A program made the position numbers and the translations under genes. A stretch of DNA of 64,000 nucleotides from assembly GCF_001522545.3 (NCBI RefSeq), contig NC_031769.1, forward strand, positions 148,313,361-148,377,360. The letters run 5' to 3'. How positions within the stretch are numbered: the stretch's first letter is position 1; each line of letters begins with the position of its first letter. The DNA is from Parus major (lineage: Eukaryota; Chordata; Aves; Passeriformes; Paridae). The notes beneath the pieces are model-generated. The model was not told where the DNA came from and made no database searches. It saw only the letters and a program-made list of their open reading frames with translations. Of the stretch, positions 1-12,151 are shown piece by piece.

Positions 1-2740
1 CTGGAAAACTGACGTTCAGCAGAAAATTATGATCTTAGGTCACATAAATTCAGGAAAATAATTCTCTCAGAGGTTCTCAGGGTTTCCAAGCCATGCTCCC
101 TGGATCAGTAACCTCTCATCTGGAGGCATGTCTTGAACCAGTGGTTGGAGTCCCCAGCAGTGTCACCAACACCCCAGCTTTGCTGTCTGAAGTCCTTAAA
201 TAAGGAATCATCCTCTTCCCCAGGAGCTATTTACATTCCATCATTGTTTCTCTCTCTGTCAAAGGATTTAAATTATACAAATACATCACAGCTTTACTCT
301 TCTCCATTAAATATTAAAAGGAAGTTTTTGTTTGATTATGGGGCTTTTTTTTGCTGTTTGATCCCTTTTTTTTTAATTTAGAAATAAAATGCAAAGAAAC
401 AACCGTGTTCAACTTTGCATTAGTGCTGCTCTACCTAAATTATTGTATTACAAACACGTATCTTTCTTGTCTTTGCATAAAATTTTGTTTGATAATCGGA
501 GTTTGAAATATTCTTGATATCTCACCTAGGAGGGTGTTTCTTCCAGGAAAGCAGAACTACAAACAAACATATTTAATGCAAGAATACATAAGACTATTAA
601 TATTATGTAGTGAAGTAAATAGAGCACTTGGAGGGAAAAAAAGAAAATTAATTTAAAACAAAACAAAATATTAGAATGGAAGATTTACATTTACAGAAAA
701 TAAGAAATTTTGGAAAGACAGATTTTATTCTAGGTCATGGCTTGAAACAGCCCCCAGGTTTCTTCATTCTGGGAAAAAATCTGATGTATGGAGGGAAGGC
801 GTGGGTTTAATTTCATCTTTATATCTCACTACACAGATGTATTTTAATTTGCAATAAATTAATTTTCCTTGAGTCAAGTCTGGTTTTGCCCATGAGGGTA
901 ATTATTTAGTGATCTCCCTGTCTGTATCTTGTATTCTATTTTCCCCCCTCATGCAGCTGGCAAGGGGGCAATGAGCAGCTGGGTGGGTTTGCAGAGGCTG
1001 ATCCACCACAGGCAGCAACAGGTGTAAAACACAGCAGCTCAAAAGGGAAATGAGAAAGTTCAGGTTCAGCCACGTCCAAAGGCTTAGTCCTGTTCCTGTA
1101 ACTCTTCTGACCTGCTCCTGGCCTCACACATTCATGGAATTTTTCCTTTATCCTGAGATTTGACACTGCTGCTCTTCCACTTGCTCCTTACAGAACAATA
1201 TTTCTCTCTTGCAGAGCAGTTTTCCAACCTATCCCTTCCTCTCTTGCTACACCAAAATATTCAACACATGAGCAACATTTAAAACATTCCTCCACAATCT
1301 GAAATGAATAATTCCACATGGAAGCTGCTTCTTTTTGTTTATTTTTTTTCTTTTCTTCTGTTTGTGCAGCACCTGGGCTCCACAAGTTGCCTATTAAAAA
1401 ATATGTGGCAAAATGAAGCTACAAAGAATTGGACAACCAAAAAAAAAAAAAAAACAAACCAAGAAAAAAACAAAAAACAAAAAAACCCAAACTTGAAAGG
1501 CTATAACAGCAGAAACCAGCAGAGATATGATAAAAAAACCAGAAATTAAATCCACCAGTCTGCATTCAACCCAGCTTTGATTTCAGCTATTAATGTGCAA
1601 ATGATGACTGCTCAGATCTGCTGTGCTGCAAATTGCTCAAGTTCAAATTCAACCACCTTAATAGGGAGCTAATAAAGAAAATGTTATTATTCATCTCTAT
1701 TACATTTACCTGTAAGTGATAATATGGGCCATGATACAAATGCACACAAGATCACCACTTTTGATTCTTAAGACATGGACATTAAACAAGTTATTTAAGT
1801 GCCATTTTAGCTACGTGCAGGACAACGTCCTTTGCTCCAGAGAAGTAAGTCCAGGCATTTTAACTCCAGAATTTCACAAATTTAAAACAGAGAATTAAAT
1901 TTCTTCTCTTCTAGAGCATCAAGAATGTGTCAAATTCCCATTTACTGCCTTTTAACTCATTTATATGACCAAGAGGCATCTCCCAAAGAAATGTCCATGT
2001 TCATGTAAGAGTACAAGGAATTACTGAATCCATTCATTCCTCCTGAAATTTTTCCTATTGGTTTTCATCTCTACTGCTGGAGGTGCACTCATACCTTTTC
2101 TCTCCTGGCAATTTATTGACTCCCTGTTCCAAGATGCCACCAACCATTACCTTTTTTTTTTCCCTGAATCCATATTTCTGTGTAATTTTATGCTTGATTG
2201 TGTCTCTAGCATGAGGAAGCACATGATTACATGTGTGGGTTGTAACACATTTTCCCTATTAAATGTGGTAGCCTACAGTCTGCAGAAACCACCGAAAATT
2301 ATTATTGGCTACAAGAAGATTTTTTGGTTTGAGTTATTTTTTTGCTGATTGGTTGGGGAAGGGTTTTTTTGGTTTGTTTGTTTTATTATATTCTTGCAGA
2401 CCATAAAAAATCTTCATAACCTGTTTTGATTCCCATGTCCTCAGCAATCTCCAGATGGGAAAGAGCATTAGGGGAACCTTGAAAAACCCAACCCATAGCA
2501 ACCAAAACCTTGCCATTTTCAGCTCATTTCCACTACAAATTCTGACTTCTCTGATACCTGGTACCTTCCACTCACCTTTTATCAGCTCACCCTGTGCTAA
2601 GTAAATGACTGCAGTGACTTTAACATCCCCATCAGGATTTCATGCATTCACACCAGTGCTCCCAAACTCATCCTCAAAACAGGATTCCCCAGTTCTTCCT
2701 CTTCCCCACAGAGCCTCCATACACCACCACAGCATGACAG
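1..2740. other. AT-rich non-coding stretch, no gene seen
   Basis: No open frame here exceeds about 100 codons and none resembles a known protein. The stretch holds T-runs near 345-378, an A-rich tract at 1438-1490 and scattered AATAAA hexamers, as expected by chance at this base composition. I see no CR1 tail and no RNA gene. It is best read as intergenic or intronic background. Confidence 0.75.
1438..1490. repeat. A-rich low-complexity tract
   Basis: A run of about 15 A is followed by A-stretches broken by single C or G. It could be the degraded poly(A) end of a retrocopy, but no recognisable body lies upstream and no target-site duplication is evident, so simple low complexity is the safer reading. 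Confidence 0.8.
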
Positions 2741-3005
2741 ACAGATCCTGGAATAATTTAAGCTGCAAAAGGATCATCAAGCCAATCTTTAACCCAGCAC
2801 TGCCAGGGCCAGCACTAAACCATGTCCCCATGTGCCACATCTACATGTTAAATTTCTCCAGGGATGGTGGCTCCACCACTTTCCTAAGCAGACTCTTCCA
2901 ATTATTTTTATGAAGGTTTTTTGTTTTTTTTTTTTCCTAATATCCAATAGAAATGTTTCCTGGCACAACCTGAGGCTGTTTCCTCTAATCCTGTTGTTTG
3001 AGGGA
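2741..3005 (-). mobile_element. CR1 LINE 3' fragment, older type
   Basis: On the - strand this is the 3' end of a CR1 LINE. Read on +, the reverse-complement landmarks are ATGTCCCCATGTGCCACATC (2823-2842), a CCAGGGATGGTGGCTCCACC block (2859-2878) and a GTTTCCTCTAATCCTGTTG block (2979-2997). It belongs to the same divergent CR1 type as the copies at 27268, 31974, 51995 and 59350. It is interrupted by a T-run at 2918-2936 and is clearly old. CR1 moves by target-primed reverse transcription; this copy has lost all coding sequence and is dead. Confidence 0.85.
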
Positions 3006-4680
3006 TGTGCAACACATGGCTCCATCCCAAGTCACTTAAACCAACAACCTCTAAGTGCACAGCCTTCTCCATCCACATCTGGCTTCCCATGGAGGAGAAG
3101 AAGAAAGAAAGAGAAAGGGAAAAAGAAAATAAAATCAGTATTAAATCCCCTGACAATATTTATCTACTCTCCCACTTGGCTCTACAGATATCATCTGTCT
3201 TCACCCAGGAGCCACCAGCCAGGTTAGAGAGCAGAGGGAGGAAAAGAGGATTTAATGCTAACTCTGATCATGAAGATTCAACCAAACAACACCTTGTGTG
3301 CAATAACATTTCAATCAAAACTAAATTAATTGCAGAAGTTCAAATAATTAAGCACATGCATAAAAATTAGCAGTTTTACCATCCTTTAATACACAGAAGT
3401 CCCCCAAGATACCTCTGTGGAAGTTAAATGTTCAGCTAAATGGTTTAAATCTGTAGAAAGGCTCTCACCTGGATCAACACTCCAGACACAGGGAAGGGAA
3501 GGGGAAAGGGGAAAAAGTACAAACTTCCAGTCTCCCCAGGTTGTCAGTGCATCACCCCTCTTTCCTCTCTGTCCTTGAAAAAATCAGAAGTTTCAGCCAT
3601 ACTCAATAAATTCATGATTTATAAAATGATCAGCCTTTCTATGTATTGTGCCCTAGTCACTCAGGAAAAAAAATCCAAACAAACAATCCACTGTATTTGG
3701 CAGGAAGATGCAGTAGCTGATATATAATAAAAAAAAAAAAAGCAAAAATCTCCCTATTTCACTTCCATAAGAACCTCTCCAGAACTTCAGACCACCTCTA
3801 CTACTACTTTTTACTACTGAACAGGTCCATTTCACTGTCTCTCTCTCTCTGCACATGCCTTGGATTCCCACATGGCCATTCAGGAGCTGAAAAATGTCAC
3901 ATCTATCATTAAAAATAACATCCACATTTTCCTTCGTTCATTCATAGCAAGAGGTGCTTCTTTCTGGGTGAACTTCAGCCTGCTTCAGCAAGCACAACTG
4001 ACTCACTTCTCCCACAAACTACTGCATGCCTTTTACATTATTCATACTCCAAGTTGTTATTTCTCTGCATTAACAAACAAGAACAAAATATCCAGGGTTT
4101 AATTTTTATGTCTTTCAATGAGGTGAAAATGCTGTCAATGGATTTCTTCCTCAAGCAAAAAGTTTGCTGGACCAACAGCCTGCTGTAATTAAGGTTAGAC
4201 ACCTCAATTAAAAAGAAAATCCAATTTTTAGTGTGTTGTTTCTTTCTGTGACAGAATCACTGTTTCTGTATGTGATATGTGAGTTACAGGATGCTGCCAG
4301 ATAAAACATACCACATTAATATAAAATTATAGAGATTATTAAAGATTATTCTGTGTTAAATAATAAACACACTGCAGCAGAATTTTCTTAAAGGTGCTGG
4401 ACCAACATGCAAAGGATTGGAGATGGAAAAGAAGTAGAGAGGCAACTCCCATCCCTGGCCCAGCTGCTATCCCAATCTTCAGGGTGTTTTGTATGGCCTG
4501 AAGCTTTCACCAGTTTTAGTTTGACAAATGAGGAGTGGGGAAAAATAAATAAAAATAAAAATAAAAATAATAATAAAAAAAACTAAAAAAAAAAGCTAAA
4601 ATCCTTATTTAGGACCTCTTCCATATTAATTAAAAACTTGTTGATGAGACAGAAGAAACAAAGCAAGTCATGCTACTTCC
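3006..4680. other. Non-coding stretch with simple repeats
   Basis: No gene is recognised. It contains a purine-rich patch (3090-3135), an A-run (3729-3741), a short CT repeat (about 3838-3851) and an AAAAT-type array at its end. The remaining sequence is unique-looking and AT-rich. Confidence 0.7.
4535..4600. repeat. (AAAAT)n-like microsatellite
   Basis: Imperfect AAAAT and AAT units run into an A-rich tail with single C interruptions. It is a typical vertebrate low-complexity array. It lies about 80 bp before the CR1 copy at 4681 and is not part of it. Confidence 0.85.
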
Positions 4681-4840
4681 CAGAGAGGCTGTGGGTGCCT
4701 CACCCTTTTAAGTTCTCAAGGATAGGTTGGATGAAGCTCTGAGAAACCTGATTTAGTGTGTGGCACTTCTACCCATGGAAGGGGGCTGGAATTAGATGGT
4801 GTTAAAGGTCCCTTCCAACCCAAACCAGTCTTGTGATACC
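4681..4840 (+). mobile_element. CR1 LINE 3' fragment
   Basis: The 3' untranslated end of a CR1 copy in + orientation. It contains degraded GGTTGGATGAAGCTCTGAG and CCCATGGAAGGGGGCTGGAA blocks, then AAGGTCCCTTCCAACCCAAA and a terminal TTGTGAT. Several substitutions from the other copies suggest a moderately old insertion. It is severely 5'-truncated, as most CR1 copies are. Confidence 0.9.
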
Positions 4841-6611
4841 ATATATAATATATAATAAATAAAATGCCTGCAAATATAAATACATAATTTAGTAGCATTC
4901 GTACTGAACATGTTTGGTTTAATGGTTTGAGTACCAATTAATCAGATCCTCTGCTCACTCCTCCTCATTTTTGGTCACCTGGGTTGCCCCCACAGAGAAA
5001 GGGAAAATCCCATCTCTCTTCCTACCCCGTCCACTGGCTGCATTTAGAGAGCTCTGCTTTGCAGCTCAAAACTGCAAGGTTAATGGCAAGATTTTCCACC
5101 CTTTCTCAAAACATGGGTGGGAATGATGCAAAGAGCAATGGGATTCCCTTCCTGTTTCTATCACTTTTTTTTTTTTCTTTAATTCTGAGTTTTCTTTGCA
5201 GCACATCTTGTATAAATTAAACACTGAAGAAGGGTGGAAGGAGTAGAGAGGGAAATGGAAGGGGGAGGGAGGTGTAATGCAATTATAACACCTAAACCAA
5301 TCTATTACAGAGCTGCAGGGGACAAGGACAGAGAAATCCTGCCATGAATAATTCCTGCTTCTCTTGAGGGCTTCACCAGCTCAGCTCCAGCCTCCAACAC
5401 CTTCAGCATCAGGAGCAGGAGCTGCCTGTCCTCAGCATCATGGTTTACTCTGACTGGACAATGGAAAAGTGTCCTGCTCCCCCTGGCCAAGAGTGATGCA
5501 GATAAAGCAGAGCCAAACTTTAATCAAAGAACTGATAAACACATCAAGCTGGTGGTGGGGCTTGTTCTGCCAAGGTGAGTTTTGCAGGATTTAGGGCTGG
5601 TTGGATGATGTCACCCCAGGACATGGTCCTACTGGACATCTGTGACCAAAAGTCAGGCTGTGCAAAATGCATTTACCAAAAGCCCTTCCTCTGAGTCAGA
5701 GAAATTAACTTTTCCTTTGGGAAAAAAGGCAGGAAAAAAGTGAATGCCACAAAGGAGATGGGAAGCTCCAGATGGAACTTGGAAATTCATGGGAGGAACC
5801 AACTTGATCTCTGGGTGGATGTGGAGCACTGGCATTGTAGAAAGGAGTGGAAAAATTACAAATCAAATTTAGATTTTCATTGCACATAAAAAAAGAAAGG
5901 GAGAGGGATGAAATCCTCGACTGTGTGCCACCATGTCACTCCCAGAGAGTGGCTTTTCTGACTGCCACCATACTTCACATGGCAGTTTTAAAGGTTATGG
6001 CTGAAGGGGCTCTTCCAGAAAAGCCTTCAATGAACTCTGAGTGAAATAAAAACACACACAAAACAAGTCAACAACAAAGGCAAGGGCAAAATTTCTGAGC
6101 AAATATCCCCAAGGGCTGCTGCCTTGCTCTGGAAACCTTCCTGCCTTCTGCAACACTCTCCCAAATTAATTTAGTAGCGGGATCTTTCATAGCAGGACCC
6201 AGTTTCTGTAAGCAGCGAGGCACATCCTACCACAAGGTCAAGAGCAATCTAGAACTGCAATTCTTGTCTGTCCAGCCAGGCAACGAGAGTGTGCAGCACC
6301 ACTCGCATTTCCAGGCAAAATATTTCCATTTTCAGATTGCTGCTACCAGCAGTGAAGAGCTGACAAACAATGGATATGGGCTCAGAGAAATTTTTAGATG
6401 AAGCAGTTGAGGATAACCAAGTTCAAAAAGGACTTAAACAAAAATCCTGCCAATTCACATTCGGGAAAACAACAAACAAACCATAAATTAATAAAGTACA
6501 CCCAGCCAATTATACACACTACTACTCCCCATTTTGACTTGAATAATAAAGCCCTATGAGCTCAAGATGTTGTCCTCTAGAAATCACCATCATCTTGCTG
6601 GTGTCTAAATT
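4841..6611. other. Non-coding stretch with a possible non-coding exon
   Basis: It begins with TA-rich sequence (4841-4865) right after a CR1 tail. A T-run at 5165-5178 feeds into TTTCTTTGCAG (acceptor-like, ending 5201), and CCAAGGTGAGT (donor-like) sits at 5571-5581. No conserved open frame spans the interval on +, so if it is an exon it is likely non-coding. Nothing else is recognised. Confidence 0.55.
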
Positions 6612-6960
6612 GTAAAGAAAGCTCAGGGGAGACTTTATTGCTCTCTACAACCACCTGGAAAGAGGCTGTGGTGAAATGGGAGTCAGCCTCTTTTCCCAGG
6701 TTTCCAGTGACAGGATAAGGGGTGCTGGCCTTAAGTTGTGCCAGAGGAGGTTCAGGTTGGATATAAGGAAAATTTTCTCACTGAAAGAATGGTAAAACAT
6801 TGGAACAGAGATGCAGCAGAGTCATCATCCCTGGAAGTGTTCAAAAAATGAGCAGATGTGCCACATCACTGTATGGTTTAGTGGGTGTGCTGGTGTTCAT
6901 TCAAACATTGGACTTTGACAACCTTAAAGGCCTTTTCCAGCCTTAATGATTCCATGATTC
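6612..6960 (+). mobile_element. CR1 LINE 3' fragment, older type, about 350 bp
   Basis: A longer CR1 3' segment in + orientation. It starts at the CAGGGGAGACTTTATTGCTC block (6625-6644), continues through CAGTGACAGGATAAGGGG, GAGGTTCAGGTTGGATATAA, CATTGGAACAGAG, CATCCCTGGAAGTGTTC, and ends in CCTTTTCCAGCCTTAATGATTCCATGATTCC. This is the same divergent type as the copies at 2741, 27268, 31974 and 51995, seen here in the sense direction. The terminal ATTCCATG repeat marks an intact 3' end. Confidence 0.92.
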
Positions 6961-8529
6961 CATCTCAAGACACTTCTCCCTGGACATGACTTACCCCAAG
7001 AGCCATTCAACAGCTCCACCAGGTGAGAACAGCAGTGGTACCATCACAGTTGATGGTTACAAAACTGCCCACAGGCAGCAGAAACCAAGCTGGAAGCTCC
7101 CAGAGAGAAAAGCTGATGTCCACAAGCACCACTCAGCTGGAAAGTCATGGCAATCAGAGCACAGACACTTGGCCTCAATCCTATTTCTTGTCTTTTTGGG
7201 CCAGCAGTGTTATGGAGAGGTCATGGCTGGGAGCTGAAGTGGGTTCCCATGCATGGGGCTGACAGTGAACCTTCTCCAGCTGGTGAAGGACAAGGGCCTG
7301 GCTGTAAACACCAGACTAATGTGGTGCTCTCTTAGCTGAGGAGCAGTTTACACATTCCAGATCAGCTGCAGCCTGGAGGGCAGATGGGTGAGGCAAAAAA
7401 CATCCCCAAAACCACCTAAGGAGATATTCCTTCATCAGCAGAGACCCGGAGGGGGAAGATCTATTTTGATGAAGAAGGATTTGTGAAGTATTTCAAGAGC
7501 CACATTTACTTGTGGGCATCAAAAAGAATGGGACATTCCCTGGCATCTCAAGTATTTTGACTTGCAATGGGTGCCCTGGAGTTGTGATCATTTTCCCACC
7601 AAGGCACCAGTTGCACCACCTAAAAAACACAAGCTGAAAACTCTTTTTCTAGTTTTCTTCCTCAAGCTGAATCCCACTTGGATTTTATCTCTGGGATAAC
7701 AAGGATATTGATGTAACAGGAACACCCAAAACCAGAACATCAAACTCCTTATTCCCTAAAGATTTAATAAATGCCGCTTTGACTTTCAAGCAGAAAACCA
7801 TTTGTTTTGGTTGTTCACTGGGGCTCTGCATGTGTGTGTGTGCTGGTGGGGGTGGGATAACCATGAAAACATCCCACATGGAAACAGCATTAGCACATTC
7901 CTGCTGTAGATATTTTCCTCCTTCTAGCAAGGAACTATTTCACAGAATAACCCCTCACATTCACCACCCAGCAAAAAAAATATAAATACATCAGTCTACA
8001 GCTCCAAGAGCAGAAGGTGAATAGTATCAGGTAGTTTAAATCGTGTTTTCCTTGCCTAGCTCCACTGGTTGCAACCTCTGATGGAGTCAAGCACCTTATT
8101 TAGGGTATCAGCTTTGGATATAAAAGGAATCATTTTCCAGACCATAGAAGGGCTAGGAGCTAGATGCACTTTAATCCCTTCTGCTGTGGAGAACAGCTGG
8201 CTATGTTGGCTACGTAAAATGTTTTACTTATTTCCCATTTTTATATTTATCTACTTGTAGATATTAAAAAAAAAAAAGGAAAAAAGGAAAAAAATAAAAG
8301 AAAAAAAAAATGGAAGAAAGGAGAAAAAAAGGGGAACAAGGCCAAAGGGTGGTGGAACAGCAGATGAAGGGTTCAAGAGCTGCATCTCCCAAAGCCCATC
8401 CATTATCAACTTGATTTCCTCAGCATAAATCATCTCATTTCCAAGTGGGAAATTTTCCCCATAAGCACATGAACACCTGCAAACCCAGGATCACATTTTC
8501 AGTAAAAGTGAAATTTCAATCCACAGGAA
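6961..8529. other. Non-coding stretch, nothing gene-like
   Basis: Unique-looking sequence with a short GT run (about 7829-7842) and a large A/G tract near 8266-8340. A CAGGTGAGA donor-like string at 7020-7028 has no convincing partner acceptor, because the sequence just upstream is CR1 tail. Confidence 0.7.
8266..8340. repeat. Polypurine (A/G) tract
   Basis: About 75 bases that are almost entirely A and G, opening with a run of 12 or more A. It ends 190 bp before a + strand CR1. Long polypurine/polypyrimidine tracts can adopt triplex structure, but nothing here shows that it does. Confidence 0.85.
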
Positions 8530-8977
8530 GCCACGGAGATGCTCCAAGGGCTGGAGCCCTCCTGCTCTGGAGCCAAGCTGGGAGAGCTGGGGGTGTTCAG
8601 CCTGGAGAAGGGAAGGCTCTGGAAAGATCTTAGAGACTCTTCCAGTGCCTAAAGCAGCTCCAAGAGAGCTGGAGAGGGACTTTGGACAAGGGATGGAGTG
8701 AGAAGACAAGGTGGAATGGCTTCAAACTGATAGATGGGAGATTTAGATTGGATATTAGAAAGAAATTGTGTATTTCTTCATGAGAGGGTGGTGAGGCCCT
8801 GGCACAGGTTGTCCAGAGGAGCTGTGGCTGCCCCATCCCTGGAAGTGTCCAAGGCTGAGTTGGATGGGGCTTGGAGCAGCCTGGTCCACTGGAAGGTGTC
8901 CCTGCCCATGGCAGGAGGTTGGAACTGAATGCTTTTTAAAATCCCATCCAACCCAAACCTTTCTGTGACTCCATGAT
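8530..8977 (+). mobile_element. CR1 LINE 3' fragment, about 450 bp, one of the longest here
   Basis: A well-preserved CR1 3' segment. Recognisable blocks in order: CTCCAAGGGCTGGAGCCCTC, GTTCAGCCTGGAGAAGGGAA, AGCTGGAGAGGGACTTTGGA, TGGATATTAGAAAGAAATTG, GAGGCCCTGGCACAGGTTGT, CCCATCCCTGGAAGTGTCCA, GGTGTCCCTGCCCATGGCAG, and a TTCTGTGACTCCATGAT end. It retains the region upstream of the standard 300-bp tail, so it is useful for subfamily assignment. No functional reading frame remains. Confidence 0.95.
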
Positions 8978-11474
8978 TTTTTTACCAGGATGAGAACATT
9001 CTGGGAGCAGCGTCTGTTTGCAGTAAAGCCTCACTACACACCCTCGAGGTTTATTTGTATTGTCACACTAACGTGGTTCCGCTGCCAAAACCCCACGTGT
9101 TTAACAGGAGAAACAAGCCTATTGTATTACAAATTTAAAAATAAATATATTAAAATTAAAATATATTATAGTCAGCCACCAAACCCACCTCCCTCCTGAC
9201 AGACATCCCCGTTCTAAAAAAAATAAACACTTCAAAGGGACTCTCTCAACCTCCCCCTTTCCCCAAGCACAAAGTGGATGCTATTTAAATCCAGTGACAA
9301 TCTGCAGCACACAAAGGACAGAGGAATTGAATTTTGGGGAGAAATGATGTAATATGGTGAAAAATAATAATCAAAGGCTGAATTGTGCTATTTCCAACAG
9401 GCAGCTCAGCATCCATAGCTGTGTTCCGTAGCTGTGTTCTCCTACAAGAGCATCCTGTCAAAAAGTAACATTAATTTTCTACAGCCCATATATAGCAGTG
9501 ACATTTTTATTCTGCTAATTAATTAAAAAAAAAAGAGGCAAAAATAAAATAAACTTTTGAACTACCTAAGAGCAGTAGCTTTTTGGCATGGAATGATGTT
9601 ATTTGAGATGAGTGCAGAGTCTTTAAAACAGCACATTTGCCATGGACAAAGCTCTCTGCAGGCACCTTCTCTTGCCTGCAAGGATGATAATTATTTTCAG
9701 AGAAATAAATCCTAACTTGTAGTTTGCAACATCTCTTGCAGCCCTTTGAAACAGCATGATCTGAATTCTTTTCAGTGCAGCACTGCTGACCTTCACACAT
9801 ATAATATTACATTCATTAAATATTCTTTCTAGACTTGTTGCTGAGATCTGCCACTCTGGACGACTTTTCCTGTCCAAGATTGTAACTTCACACCATGGAA
9901 GGAGAGGACTGTGGGTAGTACCCACCTCAAAAAAGTCTGATGCTTCTATTTTTTATCTCCATGCATTAATTTTCAAAACAGTTTAGGAATAACTGGGAAC
10001 TCCTTCATTTACAGTGCTGGCAGACCCCATTCCAAAATCAAGGACAACTCTCTGGCATGGAAAAGCAAACTTCTCTAGATTTAGTTATTTGCCATTTAAT
10101 TCATGAACAGAGTTGTAGCTGTTTACAACTTGTAACTCTCTGAAGCTTTTTGATGTTGGGGGAAAAGGGGAGAAGACCTATTTTAACGCACACATCCAAA
10201 CAAAGCACATTTTAATGCTTAACAGGGACATTTTGATGCCTCAGTAGATGTCACACCTTTGGAAGCCACAGTAAGTACGCACTGTGGGAATTAACACATC
10301 ATCACTGCTTCTAGAAGCAGCAGAAATTGACCAAAAATGGATTAGACATTGATATCTTTTGGCTGGAAAATAAAGCAGATTGCTTCTCAGGAAGGCACTC
10401 GGAGCCCAACTTTCCAACCTTGCTGCAAGCAGTGGCACAGAGCTATTTACAGGCAACAGGGGCCTACACCAAAATTTACTGAGAGCACTCGATGCTTTCC
10501 CCTTCATTTCCAATTCCTTTTGCTCAGCATTTTCCAGCCTGTACCCTATGGAGGACCTTGCTTTTTACTGAGGACCTTCCAACCCTGAGTTTTTTTGGCA
10601 AACAATCTGAAACATGACATTTTAAAGGCATCACGGACTCCAAAGGTCTTCCACATAGCTCCTCTAGATCACACACCAAGTTCAATCAGGGAATAGTGGT
10701 GGTATCCAAAAGTATAAATCCTCTTTGACTGCCAGATTTGGATTCAGACACGTCACAGACAGTGTGAGATGGGTGGGCTGATTGCACGATCCATACTCTA
10801 AATTCACCTGAACACTTTCATCTAACGAAATCTCTGTTAGCACAAAACCATGGACCCTTAGAAATGCTCCTGCCATTCCTTTTCCAGGGTAACTGGTTGG
10901 TTTGTAACACTGAGTAGGTGAGAAAAGGACAAAAAGAGAGTAGAGCCACAGAAGTAGATCATCTTGTGGATGGCTCCTACAGAAAGCCATCAAATGTCTA
11001 CAAAATGTCATAAAAGGAGCTTAAAGTGGGATATAATGACCCAAATCTACTCTACTGGGCCTAAACTGCTACAAATTGCTTCAAAGCCTTTCTAAAGTCT
11101 GCCTAGTCAAGGACCACTCAGAACTACTCCTGAAAACACCATGTATTTTGCTTAACCAAATGCACCAAAATGCCATTTTCCAGTTACTCATCCAAGAGAC
11201 CAGTGCAGAGTGCACCACAGACCTCACCTTTCAATAAACCAAAGCCTCCCTACACACATCCACCAGGATTAAAAAACATTCAGGGATCACAGAAGCTGCA
11301 TGGATCCAAGAGAAATTCAAGGGCTCTGATCCTTCTGGGATGGTATCTGCCACAAGAATGTTATTTTCCAATATTTCACTTGTGATCTCCAAGGAAAGGC
11401 AATTACTGGTTTATTTCATGTATAGAGACATAGGGGAACACCTGAATTTAGCAGCAGACAACCCAAAGCATGAC
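8978..11474. other. Non-coding stretch, nothing gene-like
   Basis: About 2.5 kb without a recognisable element. It contains AT-rich sequence at 9122-9172 and a small direct repeat of TAGCTGTGTTC at 9416-9426 and 9429-9439. Open frames here are around 100 codons or shorter and look random. Confidence 0.7.
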
Positions 11475-11572
11475 ATGGTCTGGTGGGAGGTGTCCCTGCC
11501 CATGGCAGGGAGGTTGGAATGAAAACATCTTGAAGGTCTCTTCCAACCCAAACAATTCCATGATTCTGTGAC
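11475..11572 (+). mobile_element. CR1 LINE extreme 3' fragment
   Basis: Only the last 100 bases of CR1 remain: GGTCTGGTGGGAGGTGTCCC, CATGGCAGG, GTTGGAAT, AAGGTCTCTTCCAACCCAAA and a CCATGATTCTGTGA terminus. It is strongly 5'-truncated with a well-preserved 3' end. Confidence 0.9.
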
Positions 11573-11969
11573 AAGAGCACTTCAAGGTGTGAACTTGAGG
11601 GAAGCAGAAAGCTTCTAGGTAAACCCTCCAAAAATATTTTTGGAACACTTTGTTAAAGGCAATGAATTCAATGAAAGCATAACAGGGATTGATGCAAGCC
11701 CTCCTGCAGCACCAGTTCTTTGCCTCCCACCTTCGGATCAGCCCCTCCTGTGAAACTCTAAGAACTTTAAAGAAAAATTGTAAAATGCTAAACTAATAAT
11801 AATTGTATTGTAAAATAAAAATAATTGTAAAATGCTAAACTAAAACACAAGGAAAGGTCAAGCTGAATTACTGCATCGGAGATAAATTTTCACATTCATC
11901 TTCCCACTGCGCACATTTCTGAGTGTTCCTGGGGATGCAGATTAAGGGATTTTGGAAAGAACAAAAATG
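11573..11969. other. Short inter-CR1 spacer with an AT-rich direct repeat
   Basis: The 400 bp between two same-orientation CR1 copies contains a duplicated ATTGTAAAATGCTAAACTAA unit in AT-rich sequence. No gene is seen. Confidence 0.7.
11777..11844. repeat. Direct repeat, 20-bp unit, 46-bp period
   Basis: ATTGTAAAATGCTAAACTAA occurs at 11777-11796 and again at 11824-11843. The sequence between them is AT-rich and partly repeats the same motif (ATTGTAAAATAAAA). It looks like a local slippage duplication. Confidence 0.8.
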
Positions 11970-12151
11970 AGAGTGGTGAGGCACTGGAAGGGTTGCCCAG
12001 AGAATTTTTGGCTGCTCAGTCCCTGGATTTGTTCAATTCCAGGTTAGATGGGGCTTGGAGCAACCTGGTCTAGTGAAAGGTGTCTCTGCCTGTGGCAGGG
12101 GGTTGGAATGGGACGAGCTTTAAGGTTTTTCCCAACTCAAACCATTCTATG
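11970..12151 (+). mobile_element. CR1 LINE 3' fragment
   Basis: A CR1 tail in + orientation: GAGAGTGGTGAGGCACTGGA, GGTTGCCCAGAGAA, GATGGGGCTTGGAGCAACCT, GGTCTAGTGAAAGGTGTCTC, GGCAGGGGGTTGGAATGGGA, and ACCATTCTATG at the end. It is the second of two tandemly oriented tails within 700 bp. Confidence 0.92.

Noticed and set aside
7020..7028. CAGGTGAGA as a splice donor
   Set aside because: The upstream sequence is CR1 tail and no suitable acceptor or open segment pairs with it.
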